Below, one piece after another: positions 47,020 through 57,622 of a DNA stretch of 64,000 bases. This stretch comes from Dichetophora obliterata (taxonomy: Eukaryota > Arthropoda > Insecta > Diptera > Sciomyzidae). The position numbers and the translations under genes are program-made. The notes under the pieces are model-generated. The model saw only the letters and a list, made by a program, of their open reading frames with translations. It had not been told where the DNA came from and ran no database searches. The stretch is taken from the NCBI GenBank assembly GCA_963920525.1, contig OY986439.1, positions 48,115,482 to 48,179,481 of the forward strand, read 5' to 3'. The number at the start of each line of letters is the position of its first letter. Positions within the stretch are counted from its first letter, which is position 1.

Positions 47020-48060
47020 TTCTTGAAAACTTACTTGATCTAAAGCTCACAATCTTAATTCCTGTAATTATTCAATAGATCATAAAAACTAATTAAAAAA
47101 AATTAAATTTGATCACTTGGAAAATACACTTATGTTATTTTAAAACCTTATAAAAAAGTTGTATACAAAAAGTCTTTCCCAATTCAGAGGGTTTTCCAAA
47201 TTTTGTAATCCAAGTCAGAAATCACTTCCGTTTTTTGTAACGCCAGCACATATTTTTGCGTATATCTTTAGATCCCTAGAGTTAATTGTTGTCATTGTTT
47301 TTACTTAATATAGTGCTACTTAATAACCACGCAAATATAAAAAAATTTTTAAAATTATTCTATTCTTATTCTATTTTTTAATGTTTATTCGTACAAATCG
47401 TCCGTAATGCCAGTATGGAAATGTCCATATTCAACCGATATTGTAGCTTAGCCAATAAATCACTCTTGTTTTATCGAATTTCGAAGACAATTTTTAGTTA
47501 TCTTGAATTAAGAAAAACTTATTTCAGCTGATGCAACCGATACAGGACTTGTTAATACAATTCTATATGCAATAAAAGCATTTTGCAACAAATTTTCCAT
47601 ACCTTTGGCCTTAATGTCTTTAAGAACATCGATGACTCGAACCATATTTCGACTTTTCAATAAACATTCTTAGAAAAAATTTTCTTTGTTCAAATTCAGT
47701 TTCTTTAAAATATTAAGATTAATTAGTGAAATTAACCAAATATACGTAATGGGATAAGTCTATTTATTGTTCATTTGTGCGAGCCCTTAGAGTTGTAATG
47801 AAAAATCACTTGTGAATACTTCTTCATTTAACTTATTTTTAAATTTTTTAATATTTAAAAGATCAATTTCTCATTTCTTGAGCACTTTGTCAATTGAATA
47901 CAAAATTTATTTAATTACTGTTTGCTCCTTATGAAAAATTCTTAAAACTTTCTATGCATAACTTCACATTATATGTTCTTACTCGTTCCCAATATTTTGG
48001 TTAAATGTACATATAATATGTTCTCACATAACAACTCTAGTATTTTAAAATAAAACTTAC
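47020..48060. other. AT-rich interval
   Basis: No repeats or genes recognised. On the minus strand this would be the intron or downstream sequence following the candidate exon at 48061-48130. Confidence 0.4.
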
Positions 48061-48130
48061 TATCGCGCCCTTGGGTAGCTCGCGACCCTGTGCCTTACAT
48101 GGTCTGCACATGCGGTTGGACAGACGCTGA
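48061..48130 (-). CDS. Candidate internal coding exon of a host gene
   Basis: On the minus strand the acceptor TTTGTTTATAG precedes 48130 and the consensus donor GTAAGT follows 48061. The 70 bp are strikingly GC-rich against AT-rich flanks. The phase-2 reading gives RLSNRMCRPCKAQGRELPKG, with a CxxC and basic residues and a codon third-position pattern typical of fly genes. A second frame (CPTACADHVRHR) is also open, but its codon use is less typical. I do not recognise the protein. The combination of both splice signals, length and composition makes a real exon plausible. It would place long introns on either side. Confidence 0.5.
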
Positions 48131-48139
48131 CTATAAACA

Positions 48140-49332
48140 AAAAATATTTAATTTATAAAAAAAATATTTAAAACATCTATTGTAAGCACTTTTGTTCTAG
48201 TTAAAAAACATTTAAGCCACATTCAAGAATATATTTTTTGTATAAACAATTTTGCAGAAAATGACCCCATTTTCTTACAATGTATATCATTTTGGTACCG
48301 ATAAATGCTTGTTACCATATAGAAAAAAAAAATTAAAATGAGAAATCCTGGCTACGTGCCTGATTCGTTGAAATGGAGCAAAATTAGTTATCAACGTAAG
48401 TTAAATGTTAAGAAACTGCAAACCGATCGCTCTACAAAAGGCTTTAGGCATTTTACACCGTCAGTTGGTTTTATCCCCAGCATATTGGCACAACTTACCA
48501 ACGTTTATGGAAACTCTTTAACATTTTCTACTATCATTACAATTGCTAGGCAAACAACAACAAACACAACGATCGACAGCAACAAAAGGATCAATAACAG
48601 CCACAATAGGGGCCCATTATAGCAAATAAACGCAAACATTTGACTTTATGTCTTCTTATTATTTGCAAATTCACACCAGAGCAGTTTCTTTGATCAACGG
48701 TGTTGGGTGAGGGTCTGTTCACGCTTTGACGAGCTAAGGGTAGTTTTACATTCTATTGTTAAAATTTTACGCAAAATTATTTACCTAAATTGTCAGTGTC
48801 TGATTTTTTGTACGTCGAATTGTTTTATACTCTCGAATCGTTTGGTTTTTGATTAATGCTTAATGGATTATGTCAAATTTAGTGTTTGTGAAATGCTACA
48901 TTCATTGTTGTAATTGTTGTCATCGTTTTTGCTCTGTGGCAAATTTACTCGAGAGAGCAAATCTAATCATGCAAAGGTCCTTTTAAGGGTCGTTAAATTC
49001 TTACATTCAATTTGCTTCGGTACCTAATACTAGATATTTTTATTGAAATTATGGATAAGTTGCATATATTTAGCACAAATTATGATAATACTTTAAGTCA
49101 GCGTTATTTGTAGCTCACTTATAGATGTAGTTAGTTAAAAAGAAGATTTTAATGCGTGAGATATTCACAAATACCTTTTGCACAAACAATTTTTATCTGA
49201 ATATTTTAATATTGGTTTTGCTTTTCAAATATTGAAATAAAAATACTAACCATAGATAACTATATATTTTGATCGAGTAAGTCTTGAGAATGAAATGTTT
49301 ATAATTATTGTCTATAATTTTCTGTCTAATTA
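48140..49332. other. Intron-like or intergenic interval
   Basis: A balanced patch at 48340-48960 carries a 94-codon plus-strand frame without family resemblance. No exon signals are strong enough to call. Confidence 0.4.
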
Positions 49333-49664
49333 CACTGTGTGACCGATTCGATCTTTAAAAAAGTTTCAGAAAATATTCTTAGAAATTCCGAGAGAGGTAC
49401 ATCTTGTGATTATATCGCGAACAGTCCAACCTTTCAATTCCATCACAATTTTTTTAAAAAACATTTTAAAGTTAAGAAGTAGGAATTCTGGTATTCCGAT
49501 TTTTAACAATTTTTTACATATCCTTAGGTTCTGAGAATTTACAAACAAAATGCACTTTTGTTCAATGTGCGGACTGTTCGGACTGGTCGCAATATAATGA
49601 CAAGATGTTCCTCTCTCGGAATTTATAAGAATTGAGGCTGAAACTATTTGGCGGTCACACCGTG
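49333..49664. mobile_element. Tc1/mariner-type MITE with 100-bp inverted arms
   Basis: Left CACTGTGTGACCG and, inward from the right, CACGGTGTGACCG. The arms continue with AGTTTCAG, AAATTCCGAGAGAGG, ACATCTTGT and AACAGTCC in the same order on opposite strands. TA precedes the left end; CA, a likely decayed TA, follows the right. CACTGTGTGACC-type ends and a TA target suggest the Tc1/mariner superfamily. Non-coding. Confidence 0.65.
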
Positions 49665-49794
49665 CATTCTAAATAAAGAAATTTTTCATTTTTCTTTGAA
49701 ATGTATTATTTTCATATTCTTTTAGACGACTAGAAGGAGATATTTTCAAAATGTATTTTAAAGAGAAAAATACAAAATATATTTTTATATTATA

Positions 49795-50160
49795 CTAGCT
49801 GAACCCGGTGTGCTTCGCTACTCCCCTCGTTAAAAAATAAAATTAAAAGTATTTATATATTTTTCACGCCATGGAATTTTCGAAATAAGTCCACCCCAGC
49901 GCCACCTACCGTGTCCATTTATACACAAATTATTTTCTTATGATCAAACAAACATACATTCTGAATTTCAGTTAAATTGGTCCATAAATTCAAATTTTCG
50001 ATATAAGTCCACCCCAGCGCCACCTATCGGGTCCAAATATAGCCTATGTTACCCACCGTACCAAGATGAACATTACCTGAAAATTTCATCAAAATCGGCC
50101 CAGCCGTTTTGGAGTCCATACGTTACATACATACACACATCCTATTTTATATATATAGAT
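49795..50160 (+). mobile_element. Short interspersed insect repeat (CTAGCTGAACCCGG ... ATATATAGAT)
   Basis: Starts CTAGCTGAACCCGGTGTGC and ends with AAAATCGGCCCAGCCGTTT, a CATACATACACACAT run and TTTATATATATAGAT. That is the wording of a widespread insect non-LTR-type short element. Inside, AAGTCCACCCCAGCGCCACC occurs twice, 119-121 bp apart, so the copy carries an internal duplication. I cannot assign it to a named family with certainty (RTE/CR1-type 3' end or SINE). Confidence 0.6.
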
Positions 50161-51057
50161 TGCCCGAAAAATTAATTTTGAAATTGTAATTATGATTTTA
50201 TAAAAATTTTCAAGTCAAAGTTATTGGACTCAAATAATAATATATGTAGAATAATAATTAAAAATCAAGTTGATATATATCAACTCAAAATAATTAAAAA
50301 AAATGGCATCGACTTTGAAACTTTTGAAAATGAATTACACAGTTTAACTGTTAGCAAAATTTATTTTTCAATGAATTTAATTGTGAGCTTTTTAGATCAA
50401 GTAAATTTGAAGAAGGCAACAACAACAATAACAACTCTGCATAAAGTCAATCAAACAGCAGACTAGACAGCCTGTTTCAGACGGAAATTGCTACATTTTC
50501 TCTTCAGTAGTCTTAAGTTATTCAGCTGTGACCAACTCACTTTTAAAGTCTAATATGATTTGACCCTTGTTCGAACAAATTCGTATGAACTTTAACGTTC
50601 TCATTGGCCATTTAATCATATGACATTAAAACAGTAGCTATTTTTAAATCAAGCCTTTAACTAAAAGGCATTTATTTAAAAATATAGGCAATATACAAAA
50701 AACATTTGTTATTATTTTATTGAGATCGCGAATTACGAGCATCTATATATGAATAGGAGTAGGCAGAACAGTTCGGTACCATTGTCTCCCGTGTTTTCCA
50801 ACCGATGCTGATAATTTTTTTTAAATGAATTAGAGAAAGAGTGCACCGACTATTTCTTGTGATCTTTGACCTGAAATATGAGCGTTTAAGGAATATCATT
50901 TAAATAACACCTTAACTATAAGAAACGGAAGAACATGTTGTAAGAAGATATCTTAGACATTGCTAAAATGTACAAAAAAGACATTTTTGCTATCTCTTAT
51001 GGATACCCTATAATTCGTATTATTTTTTGTTACATGTGTGAATATACTTATACATAT
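50161..51057. other. AT-rich interval
   Basis: No gene or element recognised. Confidence 0.4.
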
Positions 51058-51250
51058 TGGCCGCATTCAGCGCAGACAATAGTTGGCAACTGTTGTGTAA
51101 AAATTCGCTGAATGGTAAAATTTTGGTAGCGCTCTCTAAAACTGATCAGGTAGCATAAACCATATAATCGAGCAAAAAATTCTATGCTACATGAACACAA
51201 CTGTTAAATTAACTGTCAGATGCTGCTACTGACGCTGTTATAGTAAAAAA
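51058..51250. repeat. Possible relative of the TGGCTGCATTC snapback
   Basis: Begins TTGGCCGCATTCAGCGCAG and contains TCAGGTAGCATAAA and ATGCTACATGAACA, as in 11431-11569. Its right end is unclear, so it is probably a truncated or rearranged copy. Confidence 0.35.
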
Positions 51251-51782
51251 CATAGAAAGAACGAAGCAAGTTTAAGAGAGAAACTTTCCCCAGACAAAAT
51301 TTTTGGCCGGAAAATTAATTTAAAACGGCAGACAGGTAGTCTGGTTATTGGAATAGAAATTAAATTATTTTGGTCCAATTTTGGCAGGGCAGGGCGGGAA
51401 TTGTACCAAAACCAGCCAGTTGGCTGCCACTGTACAGAACAGCAGACTGGCTAACAGAGGCTCAAAAATGTATAAGTGCAAGTGGCGTTCAGTGGAAGCC
51501 AGTTGGCAGGGAATGTACAAAGCAGAATACAGGCAGGTAGGGGCAGGTAATTAGATGGGGCATTAACATGGCATTGAATGCAAAATATGGGTTTCTTTAA
51601 TATATTTTATATATTTGAGCTTAGTTTATTTAACTAACACTTTTTGGTCCTTTGGTTTGTCGATTTTTTCGATTCAACTAAATTTTGGACAGCTTTGATG
51701 TTGTGACATACAATTTCGAGTGAGATTTTTCAAACGTAAATTTCTAAGATTTTTTAAAAAAAAGTTTATCTTTAGTATATCA

Positions 51783-52560
51783 GGTGTAAGCAAACCCAAA
51801 CAAAGAAGGGTATCCACTCCTGTGGATATAATAGCATTGCCACCAATAATACCAGAGACTGCGTGTGCGAACAGTTTTATTGAATAGAATGGTGAGTTTT
51901 AAAATTATTGATCTATAAAAACATAGTCCAACACGCAAAAAGTAAGCAGATTTCCTAAACGAAATTTGACAGAGAAGTGTTTGTACCGTATAATCAGTTA
52001 CCGTATAAAGATTGTGCATCAGACGAGGAAGATCCGATTGCTGGAAAAGATCAATTTGTTGTAGGATCTCCGGTATCAAAATCTGAAGTCTTCACCTCAA
52101 TTCTAGCATACGTTTTACGACACAAACTAAGCGGTTCTGCGTTAAGCAGTTTGTTGGAATTTACTTATTCCATCCATATGCCCCAAAATGCCCATCTTCA
52201 CTTATGTCTTTAAAAAACATTTCGTAAAAATAAATTCCGCTATTCAGTGTACGGCGCACTGCAATAACTGTTACAGACCAGTAAAAGGAAATGCGAGTAA
52301 TCTAATAGCACTGACGAATTCGGATATCTGCTCACCTTTTCAATAGGGACACAGCTGCAAGCAATTATACCTCACCCAGATTTCTCACCATTTTTCACAC
52401 AAGTTTTCTCACCATTTTAGCAGAAAAAAGAAAATGTTGATAGGCTAGAAGACATTTACGATTTCGAACTGTATCGCAATCAATGCGAAAATAGATTCAT
52501 GAATGAACCCAGGAATTTATCATTCATGTGGTATTTTGACGGAGCAGCACTCTATTTAAC
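51783..52560 (+). pseudogene. Transposase-like pseudogene (Tnp2/CACTA-type N-terminal region) with intron
   Basis: Exon 1 (about 51783-51891) reads GVSKPKQRRVSTPVDIIALPP through CANSFIE, then a stop. An 81-bp intron with GTGAGT and TTTGACAG ends follows (51892-51972). Exon 2 reads VFVPYNQLPYKDCASDEEDP and GSPVSKSEVFTSILAYVLRH, then KLSGSALSSLLEF. After a frameshift come YVFKKHF, CTAHCNNCYRPVKGNASN (zinc-ribbon-like) and finally ENVDRLEDIYDFELYRNQCE and MWYFDGAALY. I know this order from the N-terminal part of insect transposon proteins related to Tnp2 (EnSpm/CACTA-like). The DDE core after the last motif is missing. Several stops and shifts make it a clear pseudogene; the superfamily label is less certain than the transposon origin. 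Confidence 0.65.
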
Positions 52561-52976
52561 ATACATATACTATTAACTAGATTTGCACTAAAAATTTTTC
52601 AAAACCAACGGTCTTATCAAATATTGAAATCACTCCTGTACACATGTATATTAGATCTTTTGAGATACAGTAAATTTTTCCACAATTCATTAAAAAATTT
52701 ACTTTGCATTATATGTAAATGATATTTCTTATGTTTTGTGTTCCACTAAATATGATTGAAAGTGAATAAAGCACCTTTACCTTTATAAATTTTATAAATG
52801 TTTAAATAAAGTTTATTTATGCAAACTTTCGGCAAAAAAAAATTAACTGTAACTGCCAAGTTCACATGTAAAATGTGAAAAGGGTTTTCAAAAATTTAAA
52901 GCTAAAGCTAGTAAAAAGTTAGAGCTTAGAAGAGTTAGACAGAATAAAAGCGTCTTCCAGTATAAGACGAGATAAT

Positions 52977-53330
52977 TCTGTTGTCTAGAAAGCAAAACAT
53001 TTTTAAGCTGCTACACCAATTGAAAAATTGGATGCCAATACAATGCTTGTTTTTAGTAGAATTCGTGTGCCTGCCAGAATAGGGCGAAAAATTTCTGTTC
53101 TGTAGAAAAAAAAACTTTTAATCCTGCCCAAATAGTTCAGTTCAATGCCAAAATAATGGTTTTATTCAACAGAGTTCATATGCCTGCGATTATAGTTCAT
53201 AGGAAGGCTGCTGCTGAAAAAACAAAAATGTTTGAGCTGCTTGAACATTTCAGTTGCCGTCCAATATAACGCTTAATTTCGACACACTGTCTTCTACTGA
53301 CTTTTCCATGCCTTCATGCTGCTACTACAA
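52977..53330. repeat. Three degenerate tandem units of about 110-120 bp
   Basis: Units start near 52977, 53096 and 53207. They share TTCTGTTGTCTAGAAA-type starts, an AAAAC-TTTTTAA-CTGCT segment, a CCAATA.AATGCTTG segment and a (T/C)GCCTGC end. One contains GCCAGAATAGGGC, as in PIF-type MITE ends, so they may be internal units of such an element. Confidence 0.4.
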
Positions 53331-53339
53331 TTTCATTAA

Positions 53340-53453
53340 AAAATTTTGTTTTTTGAGCTTCAAATTTTGCTTTGAAATCAAAAAAATTACAACAAACACA
53401 TAAAAATTTTAAAAATACTTGGTAACAATTGTCACTTTGCCGGAATAGGGCTG
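53340..53453. mobile_element. Single arm of the CAGCCCTATTCTGG MITE
   Basis: Matches the right arm of 42964-43230 from GAGCTTCAAATTTTG through ACAACAAACACATA to GGAATAGGGCTG, followed by TAA. The opposite arm is absent or replaced by the tandem units to its left. Confidence 0.65.
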
Positions 53454-53454
53454 T

Positions 53455-53804
53455 AAAATTATTAAACTATTTTATTTTTCTTTTTAATAATTTAGTGAAC
53501 CTTCTGAATGATCTCATTTAGTTAATTCTTTTTTTAAAGAATTGTTCTTTGTTTTTCAGAAATAAACAATAAATCCTATCCAAACATTTAATGAAAACTG
53601 TGTTTTTTACTTTTTTAAAATCTTCTGCAATGTTTTGTGCAATAAAACAAGGCATAACTACTTTGAAACTTCATATTACGTCTGCCAAAAAATTTGTTTT
53701 CTAAGGTTTGTCAAACTCGGGATTAGTTCCGGTATCCCAGGACTGTGTTTTTCAAATCCCGAAATCCCGGGATTGCAGAAGTGTCCCGAAATTGGGTGCC
53801 CTTT
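53455..53804 (-). mobile_element. Inverted partial copy of the TAGGGCA-ended hAT-type element
   Basis: On the minus strand it reads AGGGCACCCAATTTCGGGACACTTCTGC, then ATCCCGGGATTTCGGGATTT and GTTTGACAAACCTTAGAAAAC, as at 39245-39560. It continues to GATCATTCAGAAGGTTCA (both sites), where the MITE arm interrupts it. Confidence 0.75.
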
Positions 53805-53809
53805 TTGAA

Positions 53810-54681
53810 ATCCAAATAATTTCTCGTATATAAAAATCGACTATCTTTGAAGCAGATGCTTGCCAGTGAAAATAAATTCCAAAGTCCATGACAAGCCAAC
53901 GACAAATATGTAAGTATCGAATTAATGCAACAATGCACAACAGATTTCTTTATATATTAAGTTTATTAGCTTAAATCTCGAAAATCACATCATGTGATAA
54001 AACGATAAAAATAAAATAAAACAAATATATAGATTCTTTACAATGGTATAGAACGAAAAAAAACGTACACAATAAATTTGGTACTTTTAATACCAATTCT
54101 CACACTTCCTGTCGCAAGAGCAACTCATTTAAAGAATCTCCCATTTCATCAATGAAACTATTTTTGCGCATATCGTGGGAGCAGATTTTGCCGACATGTT
54201 AACAGGTACTCGTAACAGCACCTAAAGGTTTCGAAATACTAGCAGGCGCTGTTGAACAATTTCCAATCTTTTTTACTCGACAGCGACATACGATAGCACT
54301 TCAAAAAAAAAAAAAAATAAGAAAAGGATAATAATAACGAGGCTAATAGACGGTATCGAATTTAACTCCTGTAGCAGAGATAATCATCTCAAAAATAGCA
54401 GCTACTCAATTTTCATTGCAGAGCCGACGAACAAAGCAGCAACATGAAAAAAAGAAGAAAAAAATCTAGCTATAAGAAAGAGTAAAGGAGCTGAAACAGA
54501 GGTAATTGTCTGATGATGTCCTCTTGCAAAAGGATCCTGGCTGCATTGGCATGCATGTGTGTTATGGAATAAGTATTGGCAACGACAGACATAGAAGTCG
54601 GTTTGAAGTTTCATTCATAGACAGGCTGACGGAAGAGACAAACAGATACACAAAAAGACATACAAACAGACAGGCAATCAG
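53810..54681. other. Mixed interval
   Basis: Poly-A tract near 54303. 54400-54680 is more balanced and would be the 3' untranslated side of the minus-strand exon at 54682. No further gene seen. Confidence 0.4.
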
Positions 54682-54812
54682 TCAAGAGGTGCTGCTTGGC
54701 TTTGTAGTTGAGGTTAAGGAACCTGCGATTCTGGCTTCTATTGTTTGGTGCAGGTCCTTTAACTCTTCTGCTGCCTCTTTTACATCTGCGTTCGCCTCAT
54801 AATCGGCGCAAT
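54682..54812 (-). CDS. Candidate last coding exon of a host gene
   Basis: The minus strand opens after an AG at 54813-54814. With a 2-nt phase it reads CADYEANADVKEAAEELKDL, then HQTIEARIAGSLTSTTKPSS and a TGA stop (42 residues). The residue mix, acidic-basic heptad-like spacing and Ser/Thr-rich tail look like real protein rather than translated repeat, and the island is GC-richer than its flanks. Upstream the frame is closed by TAA four codons before. The pyrimidine tract is weak, and an alternative AG lies 6 bases earlier. I do not recognise the family. A coiled-coil-like segment covers residues 9-29. It may be the end of a gene lying on the minus strand above 54.8 kb. Confidence 0.4.
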
Positions 54813-54814
54813 CT

Positions 54815-56097
54815 AGTACTGCTTATATTACTCTTAAGGTCCTTTGCGTGTTACGTGAGTGGAATTTTTTGTTTTATCTATTTGAGCTGACAGACACCGG
54901 GCACCGGAAATAAGTATCTAACCCTTGGGTTGGGTGCGAAGAAAGGATTGCATCACGGTGGCACGCAAACATTAAGTAAAACAGTGAAGCATGTCCTCAA
55001 GATGTTCTGCAAGATGTGTGATATTTCGTTCTTAAGACAAAAACTTCAAATATACGTTCCCCAACTTCAAAAGGGACTAGGGCATAGTTATTAAAAATGG
55101 TGGTTTTAGCTGGAACACATTTACAGATAGTTTCAACTGAAATAATTGTTTTCTACAATAGAATTAATTGATTGCATTCGCTTTTAAGTCCTTAATTAAC
55201 CAATTATAGAAAAGCTAGCTTTTAATAGATTCAGTTCAGTTCTAGTTTTAAACTTTAGCTTGTAATTAAATGCTACATCAATTATTTCGAATTCAATTAA
55301 AACCGTTTCATTATTATTGAAATGCTATGCATGCTTTAAAGCATTTGCCTAAACTTGTTTTTGTTTCTTTCATCATGGTTTGTAGATAAACATGTGTGCT
55401 GGTGCTGGTGTTGGTTTTTTTTTTTTTGAGTAACCCTTTCGAACTGAAAAACACACTTTGTTACATATCATATATACCAATAAAATTAAACGAATTAAAT
55501 ATTAAACTCTATCTTTATAAAATTCAAGCAAAATCATAGCCTTTGCTTGAATACGATTCAACATTCATAAATATTGTGAACGACCTCATTAAAAGTTTTT
55601 ATTAAATGTGAACCTGTTTTGCTCTAACATGTGCTAGTGACACAAGCTTTTACCATGAGACATGTTTGTTGTCAGTTTTAATATAGCTATTAACTCTGAT
55701 AGCCAGCGATGTATCGATTAAGTATTATAGAGCTTTTAAAATAACTCTTTTTTTTAGGTGGCAGTTGAGTTGAGTTGATCTAAGAAAAGTTTTGTTTTGG
55801 GGTTTTCAGCTTTAATTTTTTTCACTGCATGATAAGTTTGACAGAAAATATACCCCGTGTTGCAAAGGAATTTATTTATTACAAATTGTGTCGTAACTTT
55901 CTTCAAAAATTCGGACAGTTTGCTAGAATTTGTAATATCGGAAGACAAAAGATATTTCTTAAGAAAAAAATTATTTTTATAATTTCAGTTGCCTAAATTT
56001 GTAGTAGTTATAATAAATTTTTTGTGCAGATAAACCCCTCGCATTTGAAACAATGTGTTTGAGATATGATTACAAAATGTTGCTGACAATTTATTAA
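54815..56097. other. AT-rich interval
   Basis: No element or exon recognised. A T10-type tract near 55418 and GGTGCTGGTGCTGGTG-like repetition near 55403. Confidence 0.4.
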
Positions 56098-57000
56098 TCT
56101 ATTTATTTATTTATTGCAGATATCAGTATAAAAAGAACAAGTTTTTTGCTATACAAAGGTTCATACTTAGAATAATGAATTTCATTAAACTTAATGACAA
56201 TAAATATTGCAATTAATTATAAATTACACATTTTTTTAATTATTTTAATTTAATTATACATTGAAAAATTTAACATAATAGAAAGTTAACATAAATCCAC
56301 AGGCTTAATAATGACAAGATCTTAAAAAAGTAAAGTAAGTTAAAAGAAAAAGTAAGTTGTTATGAAAATTAAATCAAAGAGGAAAAAAAATAATAAAAGG
56401 ATAAATCTGGTTGATTATTTATTAATACATATTTAAAATGATTACATACGGAATGATTAAAATGATTACATATTTAAAATGATTACAATCACCTTTGCTA
56501 ACCATTGATTTAATACGGCTGGGTAAACAATTTCATAATCTAATGGCATTAATGAAAAACAGCCTGGTGGAGTTAAGATACTTCTAATTAGGAATTAAAA
56601 TTGTGTTGCTTCTGACCTACTGGCAAAATTGCAGTTTCTCAAGAAGATATCGAGGAGCTTTAGAATAAATAATTGCATGTAAGAAAATGCAATTTCAGGC
56701 GTTCGAATAACCTATAATGTCACAACCAAGAATACTTTTCTTGACATGTGAGCTGTGGTGAAACTTGTAAACATTATAGACGTATCGTGTAGCATGACTT
56801 AACGCGACTTGCAGCTTGTGCTCAGATTGTGAGTCCAGTTTACTGTAAATAAGTTCAAATTTTGTTATTACAGACACAATTAGTTGTAATACTAGCTTGA
56901 GCCTGGTATCAACAGGAGTGAACTCGACTGTCATTTTAAGATTTCGAAGTACGAAATAGATGTTGCGCACAACACTACACTGCTTTACAGCTGAAAAATA
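56098..57000 (-). pseudogene. LINE 3' fragment (C-terminal RT region and tail)
   Basis: The minus-strand frame from about 57000 reads RNIYFVLRNLKM, LQLIVSVITKFELIYSKLD and HATRYVYNVYKFHHSSH. After a stop it continues with FLHAIIYSKAPRYLLEKLQF and STRLFFINAIRLWNCLPSRIK. This is the post-catalytic region and C-terminus of an insect LINE. The 3' end carries an AATAAATAAATAAAT tail (56098-56125). The same C-terminal wording and tail type are seen at 31319-32607, so they probably belong to one family. It is a 5'-truncated dead copy. Confidence 0.8.
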
Positions 57001-57622
57001 CCAAGAACGGCATATGTCTGGTTATCTTAATTTGAACCTCTTGAAGAATAATATCGCTATAATTTTTTGCATTTATGAGGGTTTTTAGATAACGGTACTT
57101 ATGTGGTTTTCATGACATGACTTAATTAGTAGCTAAAACTATCTATTTGAATCAACGTAAAATAACTACCTTACCATCCATATTTGTTTGTTTCGATCGA
57201 GCAGAAAATGACCAAATGATTGCTCATCAAAACAAAATAAAGTTTGTCAAAGTTAAAATTTGCCATAAAAACTTAAAAGTACAAGATTTAATATATTTCG
57301 AATAAACATTTAATTTACAGCACTAGCAGAAAAATTTAAAAATTATTTGATTAACAAAACAATTTTAAAAAATGAATTTTTCATCCGATTTCAGTCATTT
57401 TAAGTTTAGAATATTTGTAATTAAAGAAGCTATGTGTTACAGCAACAAAATAGTTCTGATTTATACTATTTCTTAAAAAAAAGTTCATTAAGGTTTAAAT
57501 TTTTTAAGAAAATCGTAAAAATTTCAAGAAATTTTGTGCTGAAGCAAGAAGTTGATGTGCTTTAACTTGACCATTCTCTGCTTGATTGAAACCGATACAG
57601 ATGTTTCTGGAAACTTAAACAC
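57001..57622. other. AT-rich interval
   Basis: Nothing recognised. Confidence 0.4.

Noticed and set aside
48338..48622. 94-codon plus-strand frame
   Set aside because: The end is a CAACAACAACA-derived Thr/Asn run; no splice or family evidence.
54506..54890. Plus-strand frames (98 and 60 codons) opposite the candidate exon
   Set aside because: Residue order is less protein-like than the minus-strand reading, and the Leu/Ser-rich stretches are antisense shadows.
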